64,000 nt of DNA. Origin: Bacteroides sp. An322 (lineage in GTDB: Bacteria > Bacteroidota > Bacteroidia > Bacteroidales > Bacteroidaceae). The translations under genes and the position numbers were made by a program. Shown here piece by piece: positions 9,801 to 19,121 of the stretch. The stretch spans positions 103,269 to 167,268 of the forward strand of contig NZ_NFIN01000007.1 of assembly GCF_002161765.1 (NCBI RefSeq), read 5' to 3'. Below the pieces are notes generated by a model. The model was not told the origin of the DNA and made no database searches. It was given only the letters and a program-made list of their open reading frames with translations. How positions within the stretch are numbered: position 1 is the first letter of the stretch; every line of letters starts with the position of its first letter.

Positions 9801-10025
9801 ATTACTCGTACCTTTCTCAATGACATTGGCACCAATGATAGTTTCACCTTTCGAGTCCACAATCTGCCCGCTAACGGTCCGTGTCTGTTGGGCAGCCATC
9901 ATAGCAGCTTCTATGTTGCCCGCTTCTGCATACATTGCCAAAGGCAATCCAGTAGTCAGCATGGCACACGCAGCCACTTTCACCATAGCGCGACTAAATA
10001 ACGCGCGGTTTCCATGTGTATCCAT
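6888..10025 (-). CDS. SusC-like TonB-dependent outer-membrane transporter
   Basis: The protein has 1045 residues. After an N-terminal export region (hydrophobic stretch around residues 15-33) comes a carboxypeptidase-D-like domain (TVSGQIVDSKGETIIGANV to ISYIGYKT, about 48-130), the TonB-box region MDEVVVVGYGTQRK near 130-145, the plug (LIVVDGIADRSFGRLNPEDI, SVLKDASAAIYGARAANGV) and a 22-strand barrel ending in WTFGVNVTF with a terminal Phe. It pairs with the SusD protein encoded immediately downstream. The role is TonB-driven import of oligosaccharides produced at the cell surface. There is no STN domain, so control is expected through the neighbouring hybrid two-component system rather than an anti-sigma factor. 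Confidence 0.95.
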   Translation of the reverse strand: MDTHGNRALFSRAMVKVAACAMLTTGLPLAMYAEAGNIEAAMMAAQQTRTVSGQIVDSKGETIIGANVIEKGTSNGSITDFDGNFSLEVAPNATLVISYIGYKTIEIKASEVKAGQAIMLQENSELMDEVVVVGYGTQRKATLTGSISAVSGDELKNVSAANLTNALAGKTAGVIANTRSGEPGADDAEILIRGKGTLGNTAPLIVVDGIADRSFGRLNPEDIESISVLKDASAAIYGARAANGVILVTTKRGKEGKITVNYSGNVSISQPTRVPEMLDAYQYATYVNEFDAAQGNALTYPETALATILNGSDQINYPNTNWWNAVAKNWATNTEHSLSISGGNERFSFYTSAQYMYQDVIYKNSPQDYNQYQFTTNLDAKITKSIKFSMDILGRQAVNNRGAYSTEDLFGYFLTTSPMAAPYYPNGLLRTGHDGITNNAVLMVSDLPGTDKSTYNTINLKPKLRIDLDVITSGLYAEGYAALDYTFNNGKSIRTPYDIYSYDEATGEYINQRDATGSNSVGSWSSNSSTITVNARIGYSRTFNEAHKVDAFVAYEQSRYNYNYLYGYRTNFTSSALPDLDFGSIDKDDQSNSGNSDETARQNWFGRINYGYKDKYLAEFTLRYDGSMNFAPGHRWGLFPGFSAGWVMSEEKFFEPIKNVVSFLKLKGSWGMMGNDNISAYQYLSMYGFVQSGATPPLYTFGTDPVFAESIYETVTANPLVTWETAKTWNAGFSAQFLNGKFGLDLDYFQSRRSDILITRNASIPTYSGLSLPAENLGKVKNHGFEAIATYRDRAGDFEWGVTGNVTYAKNEVIYMDEAIDTPEWQRVTGHPIDGGTYYEALGIYQTQEEIDATPHLSGTKVGDLIYRDTNGDGNITWDDAVRRDKSATPKWIFGLTLNGSWKGFDISAFFQGQADAEILVQPTMNMATDFYEGRWSESNTAEQNLAAKWPRAFMKESQVDGRNSQSSTWWLRDASFVRLKSLEFGYTFPKQWTSRLGIDNLRLYANGNNLFTIDGVGIFDPEMTNGIRGYSIQRSWTFGVNVTF

Positions 10026-10043
10026 TCTGTTGTTATTTAAAGG

Positions 10044-10138
10044 TTAATAGTTAGTTAATAATTAACAGTGAACAAGGAATAACGGGATTGCCATTCTTTG
10101 CTCTTGTTAATCACTCACTGTTAATTATTCATTATTAA
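10044..10138. repeat. AT-rich inverted repeat between GH127 and susC
   Basis: Left arm 10044-10075 (begins TTAATAGTTAGTTAATAATT, ends GTGAACAAG) and right arm 10103-10138 (begins CTTGTTAATCACTCACTG, ends in TTATTAA) form an imperfect long stem around a 27-base centre. A similar element is at 28324-28419. It fills the 123-base gap in the operon. Confidence 0.75.
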
Positions 10139-10148
10139 TTATTTACTG

Positions 10149-12587
10149 TCATTTTACTTTCCATTCAATAATTCCTCCCGATTCCCCTTTCTGCAATTGT
10201 ACGGATATTCTAAGCCCATTTGTCTTTACAGGCTTGAAATCGAGGCTATTATAACAATCTTTCTTCACGCCGTATTCGCCAAGGGCTTCTACTTCTTTCC
10301 ATGAATTTCCCGACTTGTAATAAAGTTTCCAGCTTTCAGGCACACGGAAGTTTCCATCGTAATGATCGAAGTCTAACCAATACACTTGTACATTTGATAC
10401 CGTATAAGGCTGGTCGAACTCATAAGCGAGACTTTCTTCGGTCCCTTCTCTCAACCACCAATAGAAATAAGGTTTCGATGTATCTGAAGAACGTTTCGGT
10501 TCCCATTGGTCATTCACACCCCAGGCATACGAAATGACAGAAGCCGATTCGGGCGCATCTTTTTGGATAGGTGCCTGAATGCTGAATGTCTGAGCCTTGC
10601 TGGCTATAGTGGGTTCAGGCGTAGGGCGTACATATTCGGCTGATACCGGAATCCATACAGCCATTTGGTCTGCTCCACGGTTATTCCAAGTTGCGTATGG
10701 GATTGCCTTGAAAGGCACATCTTTCACCGTTCCGTCTTTCTCGACTTCCTTAGCCATGCCGGTCAATTCTACTATTCCATTCAACAAGTCGGCACGATAA
10801 ACGGCTTCCATAGGCGTATTGTCCGGGATAAACTTATTAAATACCGTACTATCAGCTTGGTCTTGACCTTCCAAGCAGAACACCACTGGTCCTCGTTCGA
10901 TAGCCAGTTTTCCAAGGTCATCTTCCACATTCTCATTGGCTTTTACCCGACGGACATCCATCGGCAACTCAATTTCAACTTTATCTCCGGCTTTCCAATC
11001 ACGCACAATAGTTACGTATCCATTTTGTTGTTTGCTTCTTACTTTCGAACCATTTACTTTCACACGATACCGTTTAGCCCCGTCGGTGAACGAATAGAGG
11101 TCAGTTGGCACCGGAGCATCTTGCGCCCATCCGGGTATACGGACATGCAAAGCAAACTTTTGTTCCCGCTCAGGCTTAACCGTAATCTGTATTTGTCCGT
11201 CCCATGGGTAAGCCGTAGTCTGGCTCAGTTCCACCTTATTTCCCTCGGTCTGAATATCGGCATTGCCTTGAATATACAAATTGACATAAATATCATTTGC
11301 CTGAGTAGCATACATATAATTAGATACTGAAGCCATGAAACGGGTAACATTTCCCGGACAACAAGCACACCCGAACCAGCGTTGGCGTTCGTGTTGTCCC
11401 ATTGACTCCAAAGGATTGTCATAGAAGAATTTATCCCCACTCAACGATACACCGGAAATCACTCCATTATACAAGGCACGTTCCAGCACATCCATGTATT
11501 TGGCTTCTCCCGTAGCAAGAAACATCCGGTAATTCCAATACACATTGGCAATAGATGCACAAGTTTCGCAATAAGCCGTGTGGTTATTCAATTCATAATC
11601 AGGTCCGAAACCTTCGCCTTGCGCACGAGAACCGATGCCGCCCGTAATATAAAGCTTTCGTCCAGCCATATTGTCCCAAATGCGTGTCAAGGCATGAAAA
11701 TAAGCTGTATCGTGTGTCAAAGCCGCCACATCTGCCACTCCTGAATAAAGATAACCGGCACGTACCGCATGCCCTACAATTTCATCCTGCTGCAATATCG
11801 GCTTATGGTCTTGGCTATATTCGCTCAACGGATGTCCGTCCGTACCCCGTCCGGTTTCCTCTACGAAATACTTAGCGGTTTGCAAATAGTTCTCATTACC
11901 TGTCACCTTATATAATTTAACCAATGCCATTTCAATAATCGGATGCCCGCTGGGACGATGAATCTGCCCTTCTTCCGGTCCGAACACCTGACAGACCAAA
12001 TCGGCATTCTTTATTGCCACATCCAATAAAGAACGCTTTCCCGTAGCCCGATAATGCGCCACGGCTGCCTCATACAAATGCCCGCTATTATACAATTCAT
12101 GGCTATTGATTTTCTCCCAACGGCGGGTCCCCCACCAACCGGATAAACGAGTGCATTTATTTGTCACACAGGTAGTCAAATACCCGTCCGGCTCTTGCGC
12201 CGATGCTATGATAGTAATCACGCTATCCAAATAATGGTCCAGATTCTCATCATATTTCACCGCCAAAGAATACGAAGCCCCTTCTATTATCTTATAGGGG
12301 TCGGTATCATCAAAAGAAAAATCTCCCCTATGTTCTCCTTTCATCAATCCGCCCGCAATGGCAAAATTGTCAAAGCGTCCGTTCTTCTCACATTCTTTAA
12401 AAGCCGAAGGAATAGAGACCGTACGGTTTGTCTCGATACGAGGCATCCAGAAACTATCTTCCAAATGCACTTGGGTGAAAGGCACTTCTTTAATCGGCGC
12501 ATCGGGGCGTGTATAAGCGCCTCCACAAGCAGACATGCCCAACAAGGCGATGCTTCCATACAAAATGTGTTGCAGTGTTTTCTTCAT
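10149..12587 (-). CDS. GH127 beta-L-arabinofuranosidase (DUF1680) lipoprotein
   Basis: The protein has 812 residues with a lipoprotein signal (GSIALLGMSACGG, Cys21). The body is an alpha/alpha-barrel GH127. The family's Zn-thiolate active site is present: CETC supplies the Glu and Cys, and FGCACCPGN carries the Cys pair (Cys409, Cys410), one of which acts as nucleophile in characterised GH127 (HypBA1). Known members release beta-L-arabinofuranose from hydroxyproline-rich glycoproteins or pectic side chains. About 130 C-terminal residues (YTVSNVQVYWLDFDHYDGNF onward) look like a discoidin/F5-8 carbohydrate-binding module. It is the first gene of the operon and faces the regulator gene across a 327-base gap. 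Confidence 0.9.
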   Translation of the reverse strand: MKKTLQHILYGSIALLGMSACGGAYTRPDAPIKEVPFTQVHLEDSFWMPRIETNRTVSIPSAFKECEKNGRFDNFAIAGGLMKGEHRGDFSFDDTDPYKIIEGASYSLAVKYDENLDHYLDSVITIIASAQEPDGYLTTCVTNKCTRLSGWWGTRRWEKINSHELYNSGHLYEAAVAHYRATGKRSLLDVAIKNADLVCQVFGPEEGQIHRPSGHPIIEMALVKLYKVTGNENYLQTAKYFVEETGRGTDGHPLSEYSQDHKPILQQDEIVGHAVRAGYLYSGVADVAALTHDTAYFHALTRIWDNMAGRKLYITGGIGSRAQGEGFGPDYELNNHTAYCETCASIANVYWNYRMFLATGEAKYMDVLERALYNGVISGVSLSGDKFFYDNPLESMGQHERQRWFGCACCPGNVTRFMASVSNYMYATQANDIYVNLYIQGNADIQTEGNKVELSQTTAYPWDGQIQITVKPEREQKFALHVRIPGWAQDAPVPTDLYSFTDGAKRYRVKVNGSKVRSKQQNGYVTIVRDWKAGDKVEIELPMDVRRVKANENVEDDLGKLAIERGPVVFCLEGQDQADSTVFNKFIPDNTPMEAVYRADLLNGIVELTGMAKEVEKDGTVKDVPFKAIPYATWNNRGADQMAVWIPVSAEYVRPTPEPTIASKAQTFSIQAPIQKDAPESASVISYAWGVNDQWEPKRSSDTSKPYFYWWLREGTEESLAYEFDQPYTVSNVQVYWLDFDHYDGNFRVPESWKLYYKSGNSWKEVEALGEYGVKKDCYNSLDFKPVKTNGLRISVQLQKGESGGIIEWKVK

Positions 12588-12914
12588 AAATTTATGTGTT
12601 TCGTTAGTATTTTCACAATCACAAAATAATGGAATTCATTTCAAACAAACTAAAACATAAGTCTATAAGAATGACAAAATCATCCGTAAACAGCTCTCTA
12701 CAAGTCATTTTAGACAATATTTTCATGATTTAGACGATATTTTCATCCATCCAATCGATTTCATTGCCAGTTCCAGTTAAATGAATTCCCTTACGAAGTT
12801 AACTGCATCAGGCATCTCACTTATATTCATTGCCTGATAAAGCCAATTGGATAAACTTCATAAAGGCGTTTTCAAAAAAATTAGTATCTTTGCCAAAAAG
12901 AAAAATCAAAGACT
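12588..12914. promoter_or_regulatory. Divergent control region between the operon and its regulator
   Basis: The 327-base gap separates the minus-strand operon from the plus-strand regulator. On the plus strand there is a clear -7 box TATCTTTG at 12885-12892, 23 bases before the regulator ATG. On the minus strand a weaker match, TTATTTTG, is near 12620 with TTTG words upstream. A repeated word TTTTAGACAATATTTTCATG / TTTAGACGATATTTTCATC is seen near 12710-12750 and could be a binding site for the regulator; this is inference from the direct repeat and its position. Confidence 0.6.
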
Positions 12915-15900
12915 ATGGCAAAACGACTCCTGCTACTCTGTTGCATCCTCATACCGGCAATGCTACTGGCGAAACCTGTAAATTTCCGATTCCGCCACCT
13001 TTCCGTGGAAAACGGACTTGCCTCCAACTCTGTACGTGCCATTACGCAAGACCATTCGGGTTTTCTATGGATAGGGACAGACGAAGGCTTGAACCGCTAT
13101 GACGGTACAACAATAAAGACGTATACGATTTCTCCGGAAGGTCCGGGCAAATTCATATCAGCCCTTCATGCCACAGATAAAGAATTGTGGATAGGAACCG
13201 ATGAGGGAATTTATATCTATACATTTGAGACCTCCCGATTCAAGCATTTTGACCAAACCATATCCCCCAATATACGCATCAAGGGTATCATTAACCACAT
13301 CACGGAAGATAAAGAAGGGAATATTTGGATTGCGACCAACCAGCAAGGAGTATTCAAATACATCCCCTCGAAACATGATATGGAACAATATGCTTTCTCG
13401 GATGTATCTGGACAAATATATAATATTTTAGCGGACAATGAGAACCAAATATGGGCGGTCAGCAATCAAGGGAAATGGGGTATCTATAAACTCAATAAAG
13501 CAGAAAACAAATTCGAACCTTTTCCGTTACATTATTCTGATTCCCACAAACATGACTCACAGGCATTGGCTATTTTGGAAGATTCGGAACATAATCTATG
13601 GCTAGGGACGTGGGAATGCGGCTTACATAAAATAGATAAATATAGCGGACAAACCACTACCTACCTTCATCCCGATGACACAAAAGGCATTACCCACATC
13701 CATTCGCTCATGGAATACGCTCCCCACCAATTACTCATCGGGTCGGATGACGGTTTGCTTTGGTTCAACACGATAACCGAAGATTATCAGTTGTTTACAG
13801 AAAATGAGACTTCCCCCTACCCTTTATCAAACCGCTTTGTATATCCCATTATTAAGGACAGGGAAGGCGGTATATGGATAGGCACTTACTATGGAGGAGT
13901 CAACTACATTTCTCCCAAAACCGACCAATTCGAATGTTTTGCCCATTCGCAATATACCAATTCGGTTAACGGAAGAGTTATCGGACGCTTTTGCGAAGAC
14001 AAAAACGGACATATATGGATTGCTTCAGATGACGGAGGACTGGATTGCTATTCTCCCCAAAGCCAAAAATTTACGCACTATAATGCCAACGAAGGGGAAA
14101 ACAGCCTCTCTTACCACAATGTACACGCTTTGTGCCTTGACGGAGACCAGCTTTGGATCGGGACTTATACGGGAGGAGTAAATGTCCTAAACCTGAAAAC
14201 AGGTGCATTCAAAAAGTATTTCCCATCCCAGGAAACCCCCAACGGCTTGGACGGAAGCAGTTCGTATGCGATATTCAAAGACCGCTCGGAACAGATTTGG
14301 GTGGCTTCCATGAGCAGCATTCACTTATATAATAAGGAGAAAGATAATTTCACCTGCATCAAAACATTGAATGCCCTTACCATCGACATCGACCAGGATA
14401 ACAAAGGGAACTTGTGGTTTTCAACACAAGGAAAAGGGTTATTCAAATACCAGCCCGAAAAGCGTATATGGAAAAAATATACCCACGACCCAGCCCGCTC
14501 TAATTCACTTGCCAATGACCAAGTAAATTGTTGCCTGATAGACCGTCATGGCACCTTATGGGCAGGCACAATGAACGGGTTATGCAAATACAATGCGGAA
14601 AAAGACGAATTTGAAACTATCCCGCTGGATATCCCCAGCCACAATATATGTTGCATCATTGAAGACCAGCATATTCTATGGCTAACCACAACGAAAGGGC
14701 TGGTACGTTACGTTCCAGGCGAAAGTTGTCAAGTATTCACAAAAAACGACGGATTACAAAGTGACCAATTCTTGCCTAATGCGGGCATGAAAGCGTCTGA
14801 CGGAAAAATCTATATCGGGTCGGTCAATGGTTTCAATGCTTTCTATCCACATCAAATAAAGACCAACCAAGTAATTCCTCCCGTAGTTATCACCGAACTG
14901 GAGATATTCAATAAAACCGTACCCGTAGGAAGCAAGACATTGCCTAAGGCTTTAAATCAAACCGAAGAATTGGAATTATCTTATAAAGATAACGTATTCA
15001 GCCTATTATATGCATCCCTCAGCTATTGCACACCTGCTAAGAACCAATACGCTTATAAACTGGAAGGATTTGATAAAGAATGGAATCACGTAGGCTCACA
15101 AAACAAGGCAACTTATACCAATTTGCCAGCCGGAACCTATACATTCAAAGTAAAAGCCTGTAACAATGATGGGGTATGGAACGAGCAAGGGGCAAGCTTG
15201 AAAATCACTATTCATCCGCCATTTTATTGGTCTACCGCTTTCAAGCTACTTTATTTCGTTATGTTCATCATCACGTTAGGACTCTTTATCCGACTGATCA
15301 TCAAACGTACAGAAAAAAAACATACTATCGAAATAAACCGGCTCAACGAAAACAAAGAAAAAGAAGTACATGCAGCCAAAATCAAGTTTTTTACGACTAT
15401 TGCCCACGAAATCCGCACACCGGTATCGCTTATCATCGGACCTTTGGAAAAAATCATGAACTCAACCGTTACTTTACCCTCATCGGTCCGCGAAGATTTG
15501 AACATTATTGACCGGAATAGCCAACGGTTACTTTTTTTAGTAAACCAGTTATTAGATTTCCGCAAAGTAGAGGAAGAAAGTATGAAGATGAAATTTACCC
15601 GCCAATCGATTTATGCCTTATTAAAAGCCGTGTGCGAACGTTTCCAGCCTTTCATCAACCAGCGTGGTGCAACGCTTGAAGTCAACTACCCGAATGAAGA
15701 ATTTACCGCCATAATAGATAGTGAAGCTATAACCAAACTGGTCAGCAATCTATTAACTAATGCAAGCAAATATACCAAAGACCAAGTCATCTTGACCTGT
15801 ACCGTCCAGCCAGCCCAACAAACCTTTACCATACAAGTGACAGACAATGGCATCGGCATCAGCGAAGAAGACCAAAAGAAAATCTTCAATCCTTTCTTCC

Positions 15901-16937
15901 AAGCCACGGACAACAAACCGGGGACAGGCATCGGGTTGAGTATCGTTAAAAACATTGTAGAATTACACAAAGGACAGATTCAAGTTGAATCCGAGAAAGG
16001 GAAAGGATCTTCGTTTACCGTTACTTTGCCTATCGAACAGGCCGAAGAACAGGAAGAAGATATCCCAAGCAAAGAAATGAATACCCAACCAACCATATTG
16101 CAGGAAACCATAGTGGAATTCCCTGCCCGCCCAACTACAAAAAGCAAACCTGTCATGCTGATTGTAGATGATAACCAAGAGATGTTAAATTTTTTAGCAA
16201 ACAATTTCACAAACCGATATAACATTTTGCTGGCTGAAGACGGTATAGAAGCACTAGAGAAATTAAAAGAGAACGATGTGACCCTTATCATCAGCGACTG
16301 GATGATGCCGCACATGAACGGTGTAGAGTTCTGTAAAGCAGTACGCGCCAATCCGGCTACAAGCCACATCCCCTTCATTCTATTAACCGCCAAAACTGAT
16401 GTGGATTCAAAAATAGAAGGATTGGATTGTCAGGCAGACGCTTACATCGAAAAACCGTTCTCGGTGCAATATTTAGAGGCTTGTATCAAGAACCTGATTA
16501 CAATGCGGAACTTGTTACGCCAAAAATTCTCGAAAATGCCATTAGTTCCTTTAAACAGCATTGCCAATAATAAGATAGACAACCAATTCCTCACCCAATT
16601 GAATGAAATTATTGAAGCAAATTTCTCGAACCCAGAATTATCTGTTGATTTTTTGGCAGAAAAATTATGCATTAGCCGTTCCGGATTGTTTGCCAAGATA
16701 AAAACATTGGCAAATATCACCCCCAATGAACTTATCCAACTGGTGCGCTTAAAAAAAGCGGCTTCCTTATTGGCTGAAAATAAATACCGCATCAATGAAA
16801 TCTGTTATATGGTAGGATTCAACAATCCGTCTTATTTTACTAAATGTTTTCAAAAGCAGTTCGGAATGAAGCCAGGAGAGTTCATAAACAACTCTTCGAA
16901 GGATATTTTGCCAGATATATTAGGAAATCAACAATAA
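12915..16937 (+). CDS. Hybrid two-component system (HTCS) regulator
   Basis: The 1340-residue one-protein sensor and regulator starts with a signal peptide (MAKRLLLLCCILIPAMLLAKP). About 640 residues of two-propeller repeats follow (many GFLWIGTDEGLNRYDG-like blades), then a YYY domain (about 680-765) and one membrane helix near 770-795. Next are a histidine kinase with FFTTIAHEIRTP (His831) and an ATPase domain (TDNGIGISEED, GTGIGLSIVKN), a receiver domain (LIVDDNQEM, LIISDWMMP with Asp1128, YIEKPF) and a C-terminal AraC HTH (CYMVGFNNPSYFTKCFQKQF). Such proteins bind a specific oligosaccharide in the periplasm and activate the adjacent susCD operon. Divergent placement supports control of the GH127-to-GH43 operon. 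Confidence 0.97.
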   Translation: MAKRLLLLCCILIPAMLLAKPVNFRFRHLSVENGLASNSVRAITQDHSGFLWIGTDEGLNRYDGTTIKTYTISPEGPGKFISALHATDKELWIGTDEGIYIYTFETSRFKHFDQTISPNIRIKGIINHITEDKEGNIWIATNQQGVFKYIPSKHDMEQYAFSDVSGQIYNILADNENQIWAVSNQGKWGIYKLNKAENKFEPFPLHYSDSHKHDSQALAILEDSEHNLWLGTWECGLHKIDKYSGQTTTYLHPDDTKGITHIHSLMEYAPHQLLIGSDDGLLWFNTITEDYQLFTENETSPYPLSNRFVYPIIKDREGGIWIGTYYGGVNYISPKTDQFECFAHSQYTNSVNGRVIGRFCEDKNGHIWIASDDGGLDCYSPQSQKFTHYNANEGENSLSYHNVHALCLDGDQLWIGTYTGGVNVLNLKTGAFKKYFPSQETPNGLDGSSSYAIFKDRSEQIWVASMSSIHLYNKEKDNFTCIKTLNALTIDIDQDNKGNLWFSTQGKGLFKYQPEKRIWKKYTHDPARSNSLANDQVNCCLIDRHGTLWAGTMNGLCKYNAEKDEFETIPLDIPSHNICCIIEDQHILWLTTTKGLVRYVPGESCQVFTKNDGLQSDQFLPNAGMKASDGKIYIGSVNGFNAFYPHQIKTNQVIPPVVITELEIFNKTVPVGSKTLPKALNQTEELELSYKDNVFSLLYASLSYCTPAKNQYAYKLEGFDKEWNHVGSQNKATYTNLPAGTYTFKVKACNNDGVWNEQGASLKITIHPPFYWSTAFKLLYFVMFIITLGLFIRLIIKRTEKKHTIEINRLNENKEKEVHAAKIKFFTTIAHEIRTPVSLIIGPLEKIMNSTVTLPSSVREDLNIIDRNSQRLLFLVNQLLDFRKVEEESMKMKFTRQSIYALLKAVCERFQPFINQRGATLEVNYPNEEFTAIIDSEAITKLVSNLLTNASKYTKDQVILTCTVQPAQQTFTIQVTDNGIGISEEDQKKIFNPFFQATDNKPGTGIGLSIVKNIVELHKGQIQVESEKGKGSSFTVTLPIEQAEEQEEDIPSKEMNTQPTILQETIVEFPARPTTKSKPVMLIVDDNQEMLNFLANNFTNRYNILLAEDGIEALEKLKENDVTLIISDWMMPHMNGVEFCKAVRANPATSHIPFILLTAKTDVDSKIEGLDCQADAYIEKPFSVQYLEACIKNLITMRNLLRQKFSKMPLVPLNSIANNKIDNQFLTQLNEIIEANFSNPELSVDFLAEKLCISRSGLFAKIKTLANITPNELIQLVRLKKAASLLAENKYRINEICYMVGFNNPSYFTKCFQKQFGMKPGEFINNSSKDILPDILGNQQ

Positions 16938-16942
16938 TTCGC

Positions 16943-16950
16943 TATTTTTG
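16943..16950 (+). promoter_or_regulatory. -7 promoter box before hisH
   Basis: TATTTTTG followed by C matches the Bacteroidales -7 consensus TAnnTTTG. It lies 31 bases upstream of the hisH ATG and 6 bases after the regulator stop codon, so the histidine genes can be transcribed separately from the regulator. Confidence 0.6.
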
Positions 16951-16981
16951 CAAAAACTAAAAGAAACAAGAGTAAAAAAGC

Positions 16982-17578
16982 ATGAATGTAGCGATTATCA
17001 AATACAATGCGGGAAACATCTTCTCGGTAGATTATGCCTTACGCCGGTTAGGAATAGAACCGGTAATCACTTCCGACAAGGAACTCATCCGGAAGGCGGA
17101 TAAAGTCATCTTTCCGGGAGTAGGTGAAGCCCAAAACACAATGGAATACCTTCGGGCACATCAATTAGACCAATTGATAACCGGTTTAAAACAACCCGTG
17201 CTGGGTATTTGCCTGGGCATGCAATTGATGTGCCGGCATTCGGAAGAAGGCGATGTCCCGTGTTTGGGTATCTTCGATACCGATGTCAAACGTTTCCAGC
17301 CAGCCCGGCATGAAGACAAAGTACCCCACATGGGATGGAACACCATCCAATGCACCGACAAGGAACTATTCAAGGGCTTCGGCAAAGACGAGTTTGTCTA
17401 TTTCGTCCATAGCTATTATGTTCCGCTAAACGATTTTACGGCTGCACAGACCGATTACATTCTGCCTTTCAGCTCTGCCCTGCATAAAGACAATTTCTAT
17501 GCCACTCAGTTCCATCCTGAAAAGAGCGGAAAGACCGGCGAACGTATATTACAGAACTTTTTAAATTTAGCATACTGA
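16982..17578 (+). CDS. hisH: Imidazole glycerol phosphate synthase, glutaminase subunit HisH
   Basis: The 198-residue class I glutamine amidotransferase supplies ammonia to HisF in histidine synthesis. The nucleophile elbow GICLGMQLM contains Cys77. The His and Glu of the catalytic triad are in QFHPEKSG (His178, Glu180). The length is normal for the family. It is the first gene of a compact run hisH-hisA-hisF-hisIE; the hisA ATG begins 1 base after its stop codon. Cytoplasmic. Confidence 0.97.
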   Translation: MNVAIIKYNAGNIFSVDYALRRLGIEPVITSDKELIRKADKVIFPGVGEAQNTMEYLRAHQLDQLITGLKQPVLGICLGMQLMCRHSEEGDVPCLGIFDTDVKRFQPARHEDKVPHMGWNTIQCTDKELFKGFGKDEFVYFVHSYYVPLNDFTAAQTDYILPFSSALHKDNFYATQFHPEKSGKTGERILQNFLNLAY

Positions 17579-17579
17579 C

Positions 17580-18302
17580 ATGATAGAGCTTATCCCTGCC
17601 ATCGACATTATAGACGGAAAATGTGTACGCTTGTCACAAGGAAACTACGATTCAAAGAAAGTCTACAACGAAAATCCGTTAGAGGTTGCCAAAGAGTTTG
17701 AAGCATACGGCATCCGGAGACTTCATGTAGTCGACTTAGACGGAGCGGCATCCCAACATGTAGTCAATTACCGTACCTTGGAACAGATAGCCACCCAAAC
17801 CTCGCTCATCATTGATTTCGGCGGAGGCATCAAGACTTCGGGCGACATTGAAATAGCGTTCGATAGCGGTGCCGAAATGATAACATTGGGAAGTGTGGCG
17901 GTAAAACATCCGGAATTATTCGATGAATGGCTACAAACTTACGGGAACGAGAAAATTATCTTAGGCGCGGACGTTAAGGATAACCGCATCGCTATCAACG
18001 GATGGAAAGAAGAAAGCCCGCAGGAACTGATGCCTTTCCTAAACCAACATATAAATAAAGGTGTAACGAAAGTGCTCTGTACGGACATCAGCCGCGACGG
18101 GATGCTGAAAGGACCTGCACTCGATTTATATCGCAGCATCATGGAAGCCCATCCCGAACTGCACCTGATAGCCAGCGGAGGCATCAGCGGCATGGAAGAT
18201 ATCCTGAAACTGGACGAAGCCGGCATTCCAGCTGTGGTATTCGGAAAAGCGATTTATGAAGGACGGATTTCTCTAAAAGAGTTAAGCCGCTATATAATAT
18301 AA
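17580..18302 (+). CDS. hisA: ProFAR isomerase HisA
   Basis: The 240-residue TIM barrel starts [20 protein letters not shown], with the Asp of AIDI (Asp9) as a catalytic residue. The second catalytic Asp is in [10 protein letters not shown]. Phosphate-binding loops IDFGGGIKT and IASGGISG are present. It isomerises ProFAR to PRFAR, the substrate of the HisH/HisF complex encoded on both sides of it. The start is fixed by the 1-base spacing from hisH. Confidence 0.97.
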   Translation: MIELIPAIDIIDGKCVRLSQGNYDSKKVYNENPLEVAKEFEAYGIRRLHVVDLDGAASQHVVNYRTLEQIATQTSLIIDFGGGIKTSGDIEIAFDSGAEMITLGSVAVKHPELFDEWLQTYGNEKIILGADVKDNRIAINGWKEESPQELMPFLNQHINKGVTKVLCTDISRDGMLKGPALDLYRSIMEAHPELHLIASGGISGMEDILKLDEAGIPAVVFGKAIYEGRISLKELSRYII

Positions 18303-18316
18303 TAAGGAGACACGAC

Positions 18317-19072
18317 ATGTTAGCAAAACGCATCATACCTTGCCTGGACATCAAAAACGGGCAGACCGTAAAAGGCACTAATTTCGTCAACTTGCGCGAA
18401 GCGGGAGACCCGGTAGAATTAGGTCAACTATATAGTGACCAGGGTGCAGACGAACTGGTTTACTTGGACATTACAGCCAGCCACGAAGGACGGAAAACAT
18501 TCACCGACTTGGTAAAACGCATCGCCGCATGCATCAATATCCCGTTTACCGTAGGCGGAGGCATTCACGAACTAAGCGATGTAGAATGCCTGTTAGGTGC
18601 CGGAGCTGATAAAGTCTCGGTTAACTCTTCCGCTATCCGAAACCCGCAACTCATCGATGACATTGCCCGCCATTTCGGTTCGCAAGTGTGTGTCGTGGCG
18701 ATTGATGCCCGCCAGACCTCGGAAGGCTGGAAATGCTATTTGAACGGCGGACGAATCGAGACCGACAAGACCTTATTCGATTGGGCACACGAGGCTAACG
18801 AACGAGGTGCCGGAGAAATACTCTTCACCAGCATGAACCATGATGGAGTAAAAAACGGCTATGCCAATGAAGCCTTGGCTACCCTTAGCGATAAACTGAC
18901 CATCCCGATTATTGCTTCGGGAGGCGCCGGAAACAAACAACATTTTAAAGACGCTTTCGAGACAGGAAAAGCCGATGCGGCATTAGCGGCAAGCGTATTC
19001 CACTTCGGCGAAATACCCATACCGGAACTAAAGGCTTACCTCCATGCAGAAGGCATTAACGTGAGAATTTAA
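18317..19072 (+). CDS. hisF: Imidazole glycerol phosphate synthase, cyclase subunit HisF
   Basis: The 251-residue TIM barrel starts [20 protein letters not shown], with Asp11 the general acid/base. The second catalytic Asp is in [11 protein letters not shown]. Phosphate sites PFTVGGGIH and IIASGGAGN are present. It forms IGP and AICAR from PRFAR using ammonia from HisH. A purine-rich AAGGAGA at 18302-18308 lies upstream of the ATG, a clear Shine-Dalgarno that is stronger than usual for this group. Confidence 0.97.
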   Translation: MLAKRIIPCLDIKNGQTVKGTNFVNLREAGDPVELGQLYSDQGADELVYLDITASHEGRKTFTDLVKRIAACINIPFTVGGGIHELSDVECLLGAGADKVSVNSSAIRNPQLIDDIARHFGSQVCVVAIDARQTSEGWKCYLNGGRIETDKTLFDWAHEANERGAGEILFTSMNHDGVKNGYANEALATLSDKLTIPIIASGGAGNKQHFKDAFETGKADAALAASVFHFGEIPIPELKAYLHAEGINVRI

Positions 19073-19121
19073 TTGATTAGATATAACCTAATGATGAACA
19101 TTACCAAAAACAAGAAAGACC

